Assembly (NCBI RefSeq): GCF_016863635.1
Contig: NZ_BOPG01000054.1
Span: forward strand, 1-32,491
Direction: 5' to 3'
Length of the DNA: 32,491 bases
DNA from: Virgisporangium aurantiacum
GTDB taxonomy: Bacteria > Actinomycetota > Actinomycetes > Mycobacteriales > Micromonosporaceae
Shown here: positions 1 to 7,268 of the stretch, piece by piece
How positions within the stretch are numbered: position 1 is the stretch's first letter
How the letters are laid out: each line of letters starts with the position of its first letter
Position numbers and translations under genes: made by a program
Notes under the pieces: model-generated
What the model was told of the DNA's origin: nothing
What the model saw: only the letters and a program-made list of their open reading frames with translations
The model's database searches: none

Positions 1-90
1 CACCGCCGGCCGCGCCCGCACCGCCGGCACCGCCGGCCGCGCCCGCACCGCCGGCACCGCCGGCCGCGCCCGCACCGCCGGCACCGCCGG
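1..90. repeat. 27-bp perfect tandem repeat, 3.3 copies, in frame in the oxidoreductase gene
   Basis: Units lie at 1-27, 28-54 and 55-81, with a further 9 bp at 82-90, and all copies are identical. The unit is itself built from 9-bp blocks of the CACCGCCGG type. Because 27 is a multiple of three, the oxidoreductase frame stays open and reads a nine-residue Gly/Ala repeat (GGAGGAGAA in cyclic order). The array may continue left of the window. Perfect identity suggests recent slippage or unequal recombination; copy-number error in assembly is also possible. Confidence 0.95.
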
Positions 91-787
91 CCAGGTCGGC
101 GGTGACGACGACGTCGTCCCAGTTGCGCACCGGGCGGCGGCCGCCACCCGGTGCCGGCCGGTCGGTGAACAGCGTGGTGGCCTCCGCGCCGACCGCGGTG
201 GGCTCGCCGGCCAGCCAGCGCACCAGGTCCAGCGCGTGCGGGCCGAGGTCGCTGAGCACGCCGTACGGGTACTCGTCGGCGTCGTACCGCCAGGTCCACT
301 CACCGGTGGCGTCGCCGGCCATCACGCTGGCGGTCTGGTAGCGCAGGTGCCGGACCCGGCCGACCGCACCCTCGTCCAGCAGCCGCCGGGCCGTCATCAG
401 CGCCGGATCCCACCGACGGGTGAAGCCGACCATCGTCGGCACGCCGGCGCACGCGTCCAGCATCCGCGCGCTCTCGGCGGCGGTGCGCGCCAGCGGCTTC
501 TCGCAGAACACCGCCAGGCCACGCTTGGCGGCGGCGACGACCGCACCGGCGTGCGCCGAGGGCGGCGCCGTGATGAGCACCCCGTCCAGCGGCTGCGCGT
601 CGAGCATCGCGTCGACGTCGCCGTACCCGGCCGGTACGTCGAGGTCCCGGGCGGCGGCCCGGGCTCGGTCCTCGTCCCGTCCGCACAGCGCCGGCACCTG
701 CGCGCCGGCGCGGCGCAGTGCCGGCAGCAGGTAGTGCCGGCACCACCAGCCGTGCCCCACCAGGCCGATGCGCGGGCCGGCGCTCAT
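1..787 (-). CDS. Gfo/Idh/MocA-family NAD(P)-dependent oxidoreductase, C-terminus cut by window edge
   Basis: The ATG at 787-785 overlaps the TGA of the upstream aromatase gene (ATGA), so the two are translationally coupled. The visible 262 residues begin with a Rossmann dinucleotide motif (GLVGHG, residues 8-13) and carry the family's EKP motif (residues 96-98, in FCEKPLA), where Lys normally contacts cofactor and substrate. The C-terminal domain is entered near residue 120 (GFTRRWDP). Members of this family in polyketide clusters often act as C-3 ketoreductases of TDP-deoxysugars, and the glycosyltransferase at 5958 makes that attractive, but the substrate is not shown by the sequence. Oddity: from about residue 233 the protein becomes pure Gly/Ala, encoded by a perfect 27-bp tandem repeat, and the frame is still open at position 1. 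Family is secure; function is inferred. Confidence 0.88.
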   Translation of the reverse strand, partial: MSAGPRIGLVGHGWWCRHYLLPALRRAGAQVPALCGRDEDRARAAARDLDVPAGYGDVDAMLDAQPLDGVLITAPPSAHAGAVVAAAKRGLAVFCEKPLARTAAESARMLDACAGVPTMVGFTRRWDPALMTARRLLDEGAVGRVRHLRYQTASVMAGDATGEWTWRYDADEYPYGVLSDLGPHALDLVRWLAGEPTAVGAEATTLFTDRPAPGGGRRPVRNWDDVVVTADLAGGAGGAGAAGGAGGAGAAGGAGGAGAAGG

Positions 788-1743
788 TTGTTGCCGGCCG
801 GCTGCACCTGCCGGTCCAGGTAGTCCTGGGCGCTCTGCAGCGCACCGAGGTTCCGGCCGCCGCGGACCTCGCTGACGTGGTCCTTCGCTTCCTGCACGGT
901 CCAGCCGCGCTTGGCCACCATCGCCGGCTTGAGCACCTCCGTGGTGCACGACGTGGTCAGCACCCCGTCGGGCCGCTGCTCGAACCGGGTGTACCCGAAC
1001 AGCGCCTGGTCCAGCGGCGGGAGCCCGCCGATCTGGCGCCACATGATCTTGTCGTTCGGGAAGCAGACCCGGGCCTGCCGGGTGACGTGCACCGCGCCGC
1101 TCGGCACGGTGACCTCCATCTCCACCAGCTGCCGGTCCGGCTCGTCCTCGCGGACGTCGGTGCGCAGGCAGTGCGGGATCCGCGCGGGCCATTGCCGCGC
1201 GTCGTAGAAGTAGTCGTAGACGTCTTCCAGCCGGCCCTTGATGAGCAGCGACACCTGGTAGGTGATCTCCAGGTCGAGGATCTCGTCGCGCTGCTCGGCG
1301 ACCTGCCTGAGCCGGTCGAGCTGGGTGGTGATGCCCTGCTCCATACGGGCGGCGACCGCTGCGGCGGCGGCCGGGTCCGCGGTGCCGAACTCGTGACGCA
1401 GCTCGACGGTGGTACGCGCGTCCCCGTCCGGGGTGAAGCGCCACCGCCCGGTGGTGAACGTCACCGGCGGGCGCGGGTCGACGTGCTCGAAGGTGATCGT
1501 GCCGCCGGCCCGGTCGAGGGTGCGCCGGGCCCGCCAGCCGCGGATCACCTCGCCGTCCAGCGTCCACCGGTCGATCACGTCGGTGTCCGCGCCGGTGTCC
1601 GCGCCGCGCTCGGCGGACTCGGCGTGCACCACCCCGGGGAAGAACCGGGTGCTCTGGTCGACGTCGGCGACCAGGTCGAAGACCGTGCCGGCGGGCGCCT
1701 CCACGGTGACGGTGTGCGCGACGACGGTCGAATGGTTGCCCAC
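784..1743 (-). CDS. Di-domain polyketide aromatase/cyclase (SRPBCC fold), first paralogue
   Basis: A 319-residue protein with two START/SRPBCC-like halves: about residues 8-150 (VEAPAGTVFDLVADVD opening) and 160-310 (LLIKGRLEDVYDYFYDARQWP opening). This is the usual length and layout of type II PKS di-domain aromatase/cyclases, which fold and dehydrate the first ring of a C9-reduced poly-beta-ketone on the ACP. The start is GTG at 1743, chosen for the strong Shine-Dalgarno AGGAGAGGAGG just upstream and because the domain begins at once. It lies 43 bp after the FAD hydroxylase gene and overlaps the Gfo/Idh/MocA gene by 4 bp, so the three form an operon. A second protein of the same architecture is encoded at 16722-17654; the two are clearly diverged, so one may act on a later ring. 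Confidence 0.9.
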   Translation of the reverse strand: MGNHSTVVAHTVTVEAPAGTVFDLVADVDQSTRFFPGVVHAESAERGADTGADTDVIDRWTLDGEVIRGWRARRTLDRAGGTITFEHVDPRPPVTFTTGRWRFTPDGDARTTVELRHEFGTADPAAAAAVAARMEQGITTQLDRLRQVAEQRDEILDLEITYQVSLLIKGRLEDVYDYFYDARQWPARIPHCLRTDVREDEPDRQLVEMEVTVPSGAVHVTRQARVCFPNDKIMWRQIGGLPPLDQALFGYTRFEQRPDGVLTTSCTTEVLKPAMVAKRGWTVQEAKDHVSEVRGGRNLGALQSAQDYLDRQVQPAGNK

Positions 1744-1786
1744 CGCACGCCTCCTCTCCTGTCGTTGGTCAGGTCGTGTCTGGTGG

Positions 1787-3394
1787 TCAGGTGGGTCGGG
1801 CCGGCCGGCGCAGCAGGGCGTCGACGGCGGACTCGACCCGGCGCGCGGTGAAGTCGGTGCCCCGGGCGGCCACGTAGCCGTCCGGCCGTACGAGGATCCA
1901 GCAGCCGGGGCCGGCGTTCAGGTCGGCGGCGAGCCGTCCGGCCGGGTCGGCGAGCGGGCCGGGGTGCGGACCCTCCGGCAGCGGATCGCGGGTGACCGTG
2001 CGCACCGACAGCCACTCCTTGTCCGTGTCGGCCAGTTCCTGCGCGCCGTCGCGGCCGCCGAACACCAGCAGTGTCCACTGTGGATCGCGCAGCTCGTCGA
2101 GGAGCGCCTGCCAGGCGGGGTCGGCGGCGCGGGCGGCGTCGACCCGGCTCAGCCGCTCCCCCGGCTTCGGCGCCGGCCCACGCGCCGGCAGCACGACGCC
2201 GTCCGGGTAGTCCAGCGCCAGCCCCGACATGCCCGCCATGATCTTGCGCTGGATGCGGCCCTTCAGCGGCGGGATCCGGCGCACGATGCCCAGCGCCACC
2301 GGCAGCACCCGCACCGCGACCGGGTTGGAGAGCTGGATCAGCGCGGTCGCCACGCGGGTGGACGCCAGCAGCCGGGCGCCGATCGGCACGCGCTCGCCGG
2401 TGTAGGAGTCCAGCAGGGCCGCGTCGGCCTGGCCGTGCACCACCATGGCGAGCTTCCACGCGAGGTTGTAGGCGTCCTGGACGCCGGTGTTCATGCCCTG
2501 GCCGGACGCGGGGCTGTGCACGTGCGCCGCGTCGCCGGCGACCATGCAGCGGCCGGCGCGCATGCGCTCGATCATCCGTTGCTGGATCGTGAACACCGAC
2601 ACCCAGGACGGCGTCCGCACGGTCGCCGGCCGGCCGACGCCCTCGCTGATCTTCGCGGCGAACCGCGCCGCCACCTGCTCCAGGTCGTCCTCACCGGTGA
2701 AGCCGACGTCGACCGTGTCGAGCAGGCGCCACTTGCGGCGGTCCGGGAACGGCACCATCATCACCGAGCCCCGGCTGGTGCGCAGCAGGTGGATGCTGTT
2801 GCGCGGCAGGCCCGCCTCGACGAGCGCGTCGGCGATCAGCCAGGTCTGGCTGGAGTCTCCGGTCAGCCGCAGGTCGAGCAGCTTGCGCACGGTGCTGTGG
2901 CCGCCGTCGCAGCCCACCAGCCAGTCCGCGGCCGCCTCCTCCGTGCCGCCGTCCGGGTGGCGCAGGGTGGCGGTCACGGCACGGTCGTCGTGCCGCAGCG
3001 ACTCCAGCCGCACGCCCCATTCCGGGGTGACGCCGAAGCCGGCGGTCGCGGTACGCAGCACCTCCTCGGTGATGACCTGGTCGACCATCAGCGTGAACGG
3101 GAACCGCGTCGGCAACCGCGAGTAGTCGGTGTCCCAGCGGACCAACCGCCGGCCGTTCTGGTGCAGGGTGAAGTGGGTGACCCGTTGACCGCGCGGCAGC
3201 AGGTCGTCGAGGCGCCCCATCTGGTCGTAGGTCTCCAGCGTCCGGGGGTGGGTGGCCAGCGCCCGGCTGGTGGTCGCCGGGCCGTCCGCGGCGTCGACCA
3301 GCCGCACCCGCACCCCCCGCCGGCACAGTTCGTGCGCCAGCGTCAGCCCGGCCGGGCCCGCGCCGACCACCAGCACGTGCGCCTGATCCGTCAC
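1787..3394 (-). CDS. FAD-dependent aromatic hydroxylase (PheA/TfdB-like group)
   Basis: A 535-residue flavoprotein monooxygenase. It shows the N-terminal FAD motif GAGPAG (residues 11-16), the central NADPH/FAD motif CDGGHSTVR (DG at 163-164) and the FAD-ribityl motif GDAAHVHSPASGQGMN (GDAAH at 287-291). A C-terminal thioredoxin-like domain (about residues 400-530) is typical of the PgaE/RdmE-type polyketide hydroxylases. It probably adds a phenolic OH or performs an oxidative rearrangement on the aromatic polyketide in the cytosol; position and product cannot be read from sequence. The start is GTG at 3394, with GAGGAGG about 6 nt upstream. It is the first gene of a leftward operon preceded by a SARP-type promoter (3434-3476). 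Confidence 0.9.
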   Translation of the reverse strand: MTDQAHVLVVGAGPAGLTLAHELCRRGVRVRLVDAADGPATTSRALATHPRTLETYDQMGRLDDLLPRGQRVTHFTLHQNGRRLVRWDTDYSRLPTRFPFTLMVDQVITEEVLRTATAGFGVTPEWGVRLESLRHDDRAVTATLRHPDGGTEEAAADWLVGCDGGHSTVRKLLDLRLTGDSSQTWLIADALVEAGLPRNSIHLLRTSRGSVMMVPFPDRRKWRLLDTVDVGFTGEDDLEQVAARFAAKISEGVGRPATVRTPSWVSVFTIQQRMIERMRAGRCMVAGDAAHVHSPASGQGMNTGVQDAYNLAWKLAMVVHGQADAALLDSYTGERVPIGARLLASTRVATALIQLSNPVAVRVLPVALGIVRRIPPLKGRIQRKIMAGMSGLALDYPDGVVLPARGPAPKPGERLSRVDAARAADPAWQALLDELRDPQWTLLVFGGRDGAQELADTDKEWLSVRTVTRDPLPEGPHPGPLADPAGRLAADLNAGPGCWILVRPDGYVAARGTDFTARRVESAVDALLRRPARPT

Positions 3395-3433
3395 GACGGC
3401 CTCCTCACCGGGGTCCGGTCCACCACCTCGGGA

Positions 3434-3476
3434 AGCCTGACCACCCGGCCTCGTGCACCGCTCGAGCGGTGCCGGA
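3434..3476 (-). promoter_or_regulatory. SARP-type promoter of the 3394-to-1 operon
   Basis: Reading leftward: TCCGGCA (3476-3470), 4 bp, TCGAGCG (3465-3459), 4 bp, ACGAGGC (3454-3448), then exactly 8 bp and a -10-like CAGGCT (3439-3434). The heptamers repeat every 11 bp; the middle one matches the TCGAGC(G/C) SARP consensus completely and the outer two match four of seven. The GTG start is 40 nt beyond the -10. The central heptamer is embedded in an 18-bp perfect palindrome, GCACCGCTCGAGCGGTGC (3455-3472), which could also act as a hairpin end for the ABC exporter transcript that arrives from the right. Confidence 0.6.
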
Positions 3477-3502
3477 ATCGCCGAAGACGTCCTATGCTCG
3501 CC

Positions 3503-4372
3503 CTACTCCTCGCGGTTGAACTGCCGGGCGCCGACGACGAGCATGCCGGCGCCCATCACCGCGACGATCGCCAGCTCCAGCGCGACCGGCACGTGCCAGC
3601 CGAACCAGCTGACCCCCGGGTTGAACGCCGCCGCCGCTTCGGGGCTGACGTCCAGGTATCCGAAGACCGCGTCGCGCATGGGGTCCACCGCGTAGGTCAA
3701 CGGGTTGAGCCGGGTCAGCAGTTGCAGCCAGCTGGGCAGCCCACCGAGCGGGAACAGCGCGCCGGACAGGAAGAACAGCGGCATCAGGAACAGCTGCGAG
3801 ACGGCCATGAACGTGGGGCCGCCCTTGGTGAGGGTGGCCATCATGACGCCGAGCGCGGTCAGCGAGAACGACAGCAGCAGCAGTTCGGCGACGAGCGTCA
3901 GGATCAGCACCGGGTGGTAGGGCACGCCGACCAGGCCGGCAAACCCGATCACCACGATGCCCTGCGAGGTGGCGATGGTGGCGCCGCTGAGGCACTTGCC
4001 GAGCACGATGGCACCGCGGCGCACCGGCGCGACGAGCATCTCCCGCAGGAAGCCGAACTCGCGGTCGAAGACGATGGAGCCAGCGGAGAACATGCCGGTG
4101 TACAGCACGGTCATGACGAGCATGCCGGAGAACATGAACTGGCGGAAGTCGATGCCCGACACGGCGTCGGAGATGATCGGCGTCAGGCCAGCACCGAACA
4201 CCAGCAGGTACAGCAGCGGGCTGAGCAGCGAGGCGGCGATGCGGCTGCGCTCGTGCAGGAACCGGATGATGTCCCGCTGCCAAACGATCCTGATGGCGCG
4301 CAGGTCGGCCACGATGCTTCGCTCCGGCACCCGGACCGCCGCCAGCGCGGTCGCCGGCCTCGTCGTGGTCAT
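3503..4372 (-). CDS. ABC-2 type exporter permease (DrrB-like)
   Basis: A 289-residue integral membrane protein with about six hydrophobic segments (for example IAASLLSPLLYLLVFGAG near residue 50, and later FMAVSQLFLMPLFFLSGALF). This is the layout of ABC-2 permeases that pair with a separate ATPase. It keeps the family pattern GLPSWLQLLTRLNPLTYAVD ahead of the last segments. The start is ATG 4372, 5 nt after the stop of the ATPase gene, with GGGAGGTGA spanning that stop. With the ATPase at 4378-5310 it forms a two-gene exporter of the daunorubicin-resistance type, probably pumping out the cluster's product. The divergent marR gene suggests that a ligand induces it. Confidence 0.92.
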   Translation of the reverse strand: MTTTRPATALAAVRVPERSIVADLRAIRIVWQRDIIRFLHERSRIAASLLSPLLYLLVFGAGLTPIISDAVSGIDFRQFMFSGMLVMTVLYTGMFSAGSIVFDREFGFLREMLVAPVRRGAIVLGKCLSGATIATSQGIVVIGFAGLVGVPYHPVLILTLVAELLLLSFSLTALGVMMATLTKGGPTFMAVSQLFLMPLFFLSGALFPLGGLPSWLQLLTRLNPLTYAVDPMRDAVFGYLDVSPEAAAAFNPGVSWFGWHVPVALELAIVAVMGAGMLVVGARQFNREE

Positions 4373-4377
4373 GCGCC

Positions 4378-5310
4378 TCACCTCCCCGCTTCGGCGTCGC
4401 GGATCGTCGCTCCGGTGTAGGACAGGTACACGTCGTCGAGGGACGGTCGCGACACGCTCACGGCGCGGATCCGCACGCCCAGTTCGCCGAACAGCCGGGG
4501 CACGAACTCCTCGCCGTTCTCGACGGCGAAGGTCAGCGTCCCCTCGTGTACGCCCGGCGTGATGCCGAACCTGGCGTGCAGCGCCGCCGCGGCGGCCCCG
4601 TCGTCGGCGGTGTGTATCTGCACCCGGTCCTTGCCGACGCTGGCTTTCAGCACCTCCGGGGTGTCCAGCGCGATGATCCGGCCGGCGTCGATGATCGCGA
4701 TCCGGTCGCAGATCTCCGCCTCGTCCATGTAGTGGGTGGTGAGGAAGACCGTGATCTGCTCGGCCCGCCGGAGGTCCTGGAGGTACTCCCAGACCGACTT
4801 GCGGGTCTGCGGGTCGAGCCCGACGGTCGGCTCGTCGAGGAACAGCACCCGGGGCGAGTGCATCAGGCCGCGGGCGATCTCCAGCCGGCGGCGCATGCCA
4901 CCGGAGAACGTCTCCACCCGCGCCTTGCGCCGCTCCCACAGCCCCACCATGTCCAGCACCTGGCGCAGCCGGTCGGGCACCGTCGCCCGCGGCATCCCGT
5001 ACAGCTCCGCGTGGAAGCGCAGGTTCTGCTCGGCGGTGAGGAACAGGTCCAGGGTCGGCTGCTGGAACACCAGGCCGATGTTGCGCCGCACCTGGTCGCG
5101 CGCGTGCCGCACGTCGTGTCCGGCCACGGTGGCGGTGCCGCCGGTGGGCCGGGCCAGGGTGCACAGGATCTTGATCGTGGTGGACTTGCCGGCGCCGTTG
5201 GGGCCGAGGAAGCCGAACAGCTCGCCGGCGCCCACCTGGAAGTCGATCCCACCGACCGCGGTGACCTCGCCGTACCGCTTGACCAGACCCTCGACCGAGA
5301 TTGCGGACAT
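4378..5310 (-). CDS. ABC exporter ATPase (DrrA-like)
   Basis: A 310-residue ATP-binding subunit. Motifs: Walker A GPNGAGKST (36-44), Q-loop Gln83, signature FSGGM (135-139), Walker B LFLDEPT (156-162) and switch His193 (TTHYMDEAE). The C-terminal roughly 90 residues after the ATPase core match the DrrA accessory domain, which couples to the permease. An open frame runs upstream to 5370, but the start is placed at ATG 5310 because GGAGGATCGG stands directly before it and the protein begins with the family-like MSAISVEGLVKRYG. The signature reads FSGGM instead of LSGGQ, which is common in this subfamily. Divergent from marR across an 86-bp regulatory gap. Confidence 0.94.
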   Translation of the reverse strand: MSAISVEGLVKRYGEVTAVGGIDFQVGAGELFGFLGPNGAGKSTTIKILCTLARPTGGTATVAGHDVRHARDQVRRNIGLVFQQPTLDLFLTAEQNLRFHAELYGMPRATVPDRLRQVLDMVGLWERRKARVETFSGGMRRRLEIARGLMHSPRVLFLDEPTVGLDPQTRKSVWEYLQDLRRAEQITVFLTTHYMDEAEICDRIAIIDAGRIIALDTPEVLKASVGKDRVQIHTADDGAAAAALHARFGITPGVHEGTLTFAVENGEEFVPRLFGELGVRIRAVSVSRPSLDDVYLSYTGATIRDAEAGR

Positions 5311-5396
5311 CCGATCCTCCAGCCATTGGCAATGGCAACGATAGTAGGTTGCATCAATTGGCGAGAACAACCATCGGTTGCCCCTATAATTTTCGG
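5311..5396. promoter_or_regulatory. Divergent ABC/marR promoter region with inverted repeats
   Basis: This AT-richer gap holds a perfect TATAAT (5385-5390) only 6 bp before the marR ATG, so transcription would start at or next to that ATG. Leftward, TTGTTC (5370-5365), 18 bp and TACTAT (5346-5341) make a plausible promoter for the ABC genes. Inverted repeats that could be MarR operators are CCATTG-G-CAATGG (5323-5335), GGCAACGAT (5334-5342) with ATCGGTTGCC (5373-5382), and TTG-CAT-CAA (5349-5357). The first overlaps the predicted ABC transcription start. Elements are seen directly; binding is inferred. Confidence 0.6.
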
Positions 5397-5885
5397 ATGA
5401 GCGGCACCACCCCCTCCGAGGTGCGGCCGGCCGGCATCCTCGGCCTGTCGACCTTCCTCATCCACAAGCTCGGCGCCGAGCTGCGCCGGCGGGTCGCCGA
5501 GGAGCTGGTGGGCATGGGCCTCGGCCCCCGCCACCACCGGGCGCTGCTGTTCCTGGCCACGCGGGGTCCGGCCGCGCAGAAGGACATCAGCCTCGCCACC
5601 GACCTGGACCCCAGCAACGTCGTCGGCGTCATCGACGACCTCGACCGGCAGGGCCTCGTGGTGCGCCGCCGGGACACCACCGACCGGCGGCGCAACGTCA
5701 TCGAGATCACCGACACCGGCCGGGTGGTGCTGGCGCAGGGCGACGAGGCGGTCGGCCGGGTCGAGGAGGCCGCCCTGCGCGCGCTCGAACCGGCCGAGCG
5801 CGACCAGCTCTACGGCTTCCTGTACCGGATGGTCGTCTCGCTCGACCTGATAAAGCCCGCGCCGAACCGCGTCAAGGAGGGCTAG
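5397..5885 (+). CDS. MarR-family transcriptional regulator
   Basis: A 162-residue winged-helix protein: N-terminal dimer helix, helix-turn-helix about residues 57-84 (KDISLATDLDPSNVVGVIDD), and a basic wing (RRRDTTDRRRN, 90-100) with the DRR signature of the family. C-terminal helices complete the dimer interface. It stands head-to-head with the DrrAB-like exporter, the usual arrangement for a MarR repressor that is released from DNA by the transported compound. The ATG at 5397 follows a perfect -10 by 6 bp with no Shine-Dalgarno, so the mRNA is probably leaderless. Its stop codon TAG is part of the first heptamer of the SARP-type promoter for the next gene. Confidence 0.9.
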   Translation: MSGTTPSEVRPAGILGLSTFLIHKLGAELRRRVAEELVGMGLGPRHHRALLFLATRGPAAQKDISLATDLDPSNVVGVIDDLDRQGLVVRRRDTTDRRRNVIEITDTGRVVLAQGDEAVGRVEEAALRALEPAERDQLYGFLYRMVVSLDLIKPAPNRVKEG

Positions 5886-5914
5886 AGCGAATCTCGAGGC
5901 GCCGCTCCTACCGT
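5883..5914 (+). promoter_or_regulatory. SARP-type promoter of the glycosyltransferase operon
   Basis: TAGAGCG (5883-5889), 4 bp, TCGAGGC (5894-5900), exactly 8 bp, then TACCGT (5909-5914), a good actinobacterial TANNNT -10. Both heptamers match TCGAGC(G/C) at six of seven positions and lie 11 bp apart. The start codon at 5958 is 43 nt beyond the -10. No normal -35 is present, as expected where a SARP recruits polymerase. Confidence 0.7.
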
Positions 5915-5957
5915 CCGGCAGGCCAGCGCCCGGTGTGCGCGGCCGGAGGGAGCGGGC

Positions 5958-7220
5958 ATGCGCGTACTGTTCACGGTTTCGGACTGGTCGGCCCACTACT
6001 ACCCGATGGTGCCGTTGGGCTGGGCGATCCAGGCCGCCGGTCACGAACTGCGGGTCGCCTGCGGGCCCGGGCAGGCGGAGCGGATCGGCCACGCCGGCCT
6101 GCCGCCGCTGCCGGTCCTGCGCGGGCGCGACCCGATCTTCCTGCACCGCTTCGGCCAGCTGGAGGCCGTGCACCGCGGCACCTGGCCACACGCCGAGCTG
6201 CCGCCCCACCCGGAGACCGGCCGGCCCATGCGCGGGCTCGCCGAACTCGGCGACCTCGGCTCCTACCTGGACGCGACCAAGGGCGCGATGGTCGCCGAAC
6301 TCACCGCGAACCTCGACGAGCTGGTCGACCTGGTCACCGACTGGGGCCCGGACCTGGTGGTGCACGACCTGACCAGCCTGCACGGCGTGGTCGCCGCGGC
6401 CGCCACCAACACACCGGGCGCGGTGCACCTGTGGGGGCCCGTCGGCACGGCCGAGCCGCCCGAACTGGACTTCGTGCCCACCGACCGGGCCGGGCTGCTG
6501 CGCCGGTACGGCGTCGTCGACCCCGTCGCCGACCTGATCGACTACGTGATCGACCCGTGCCCGGCGGCGCTCGCGCCACCGACGAACGCCACCCGGCTGG
6601 CCGTGCGCTACCTGCCGTACACCGGCGCCGGCGCGCTGCCGGACTGGCTGGCGACGCCGCCCGAACGCCCGCGGGTGTGCCTGTTCTGGGGCAGCTCGCT
6701 GCGCGTCACCGCCGGCCCGGACTCGTTCCTCGTGCCGGACCTGATCCGCGCGTTCGACGGTCTCGACATCGAGCTGGTGGTGCTCCTCGGCGCCGACGAC
6801 ACCGCCGCGCTCGGCGAACCGCCCGCCGGCGTGCGCCTGCCCGGGCACACGCCGCTGCCGCTGGTGCTGCCGACCTGTGCCGCGGTCGTGCACCACGGCG
6901 GCGACAGCTGCCTGATGCCCGCGCTGCACGCCGGCCTGCCGCAGCTGTCGGTGCCGGTGGCCACCGAGCAGCAGGCCACCGGACGGCGGTTGGCCGCCAC
7001 CGGCGCCGGCCTGTGTGCCGACGGGCGCCGCTTCGACCCGGCCGCCGTCCGGGACCAGCTCGTCGCGCTGCTGCGCGACCCCTCGTACCGCGATCGCGCC
7101 GTCGAGCTGCGCCGGCAGCTCGACGAGCGACCCACCCCGGCCCAGCTGGTGCCGGTCCTGGAGACCCTGGCCGCGGCCGGCTGCCCCGACCGGCGCCGTC
7201 CCGCCGCCGCGACCGTCTGA
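5958..7220 (+). CDS. GT-B glycosyltransferase (family GT1, antibiotic type)
   Basis: A 420-residue enzyme expected to transfer a nucleotide-activated sugar to the polyketide aglycone. The N-terminal domain carries the likely catalytic base His13 in SAHYYPMVPL. The interdomain PYTGAGALPDWL (220-231) matches the PYNG-like acceptor region. The C-terminal donor domain has VHHGGDSCLMPALHAGLPQL (HHGG at 312-315), the diphosphate and sugar-binding loop of antibiotic glycosyltransferases. The ATG at 5958 follows GGAGGGAG. It opens a rightward operon of four genes. No sugar nucleotide genes accompany it here except possibly the Gfo/Idh/MocA gene at the left edge, so the donor is unknown. Confidence 0.92.
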   Translation: MRVLFTVSDWSAHYYPMVPLGWAIQAAGHELRVACGPGQAERIGHAGLPPLPVLRGRDPIFLHRFGQLEAVHRGTWPHAELPPHPETGRPMRGLAELGDLGSYLDATKGAMVAELTANLDELVDLVTDWGPDLVVHDLTSLHGVVAAAATNTPGAVHLWGPVGTAEPPELDFVPTDRAGLLRRYGVVDPVADLIDYVIDPCPAALAPPTNATRLAVRYLPYTGAGALPDWLATPPERPRVCLFWGSSLRVTAGPDSFLVPDLIRAFDGLDIELVVLLGADDTAALGEPPAGVRLPGHTPLPLVLPTCAAVVHHGGDSCLMPALHAGLPQLSVPVATEQQATGRRLAATGAGLCADGRRFDPAAVRDQLVALLRDPSYRDRAVELRRQLDERPTPAQLVPVLETLAAAGCPDRRRPAAATV

Positions 7221-7268
7221 CCACCGCACCACCCGTCCACCACCCGCGAGCCCTGGGGAGCCCCGGCC

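Noticed and set aside
1..90. Tandem repeats at the left edge as a CRISPR or an origin iteron array.
   Set aside because: Units are contiguous without spacers, in frame within a gene and of coding-like GC composition.
5311..5370. Upstream start of the ABC ATPase at 5370.
   Set aside because: It would run through the promoter and operator region and add a non-homologous 20 residues; GGAGGATCGG before ATG 5310 decides the start.
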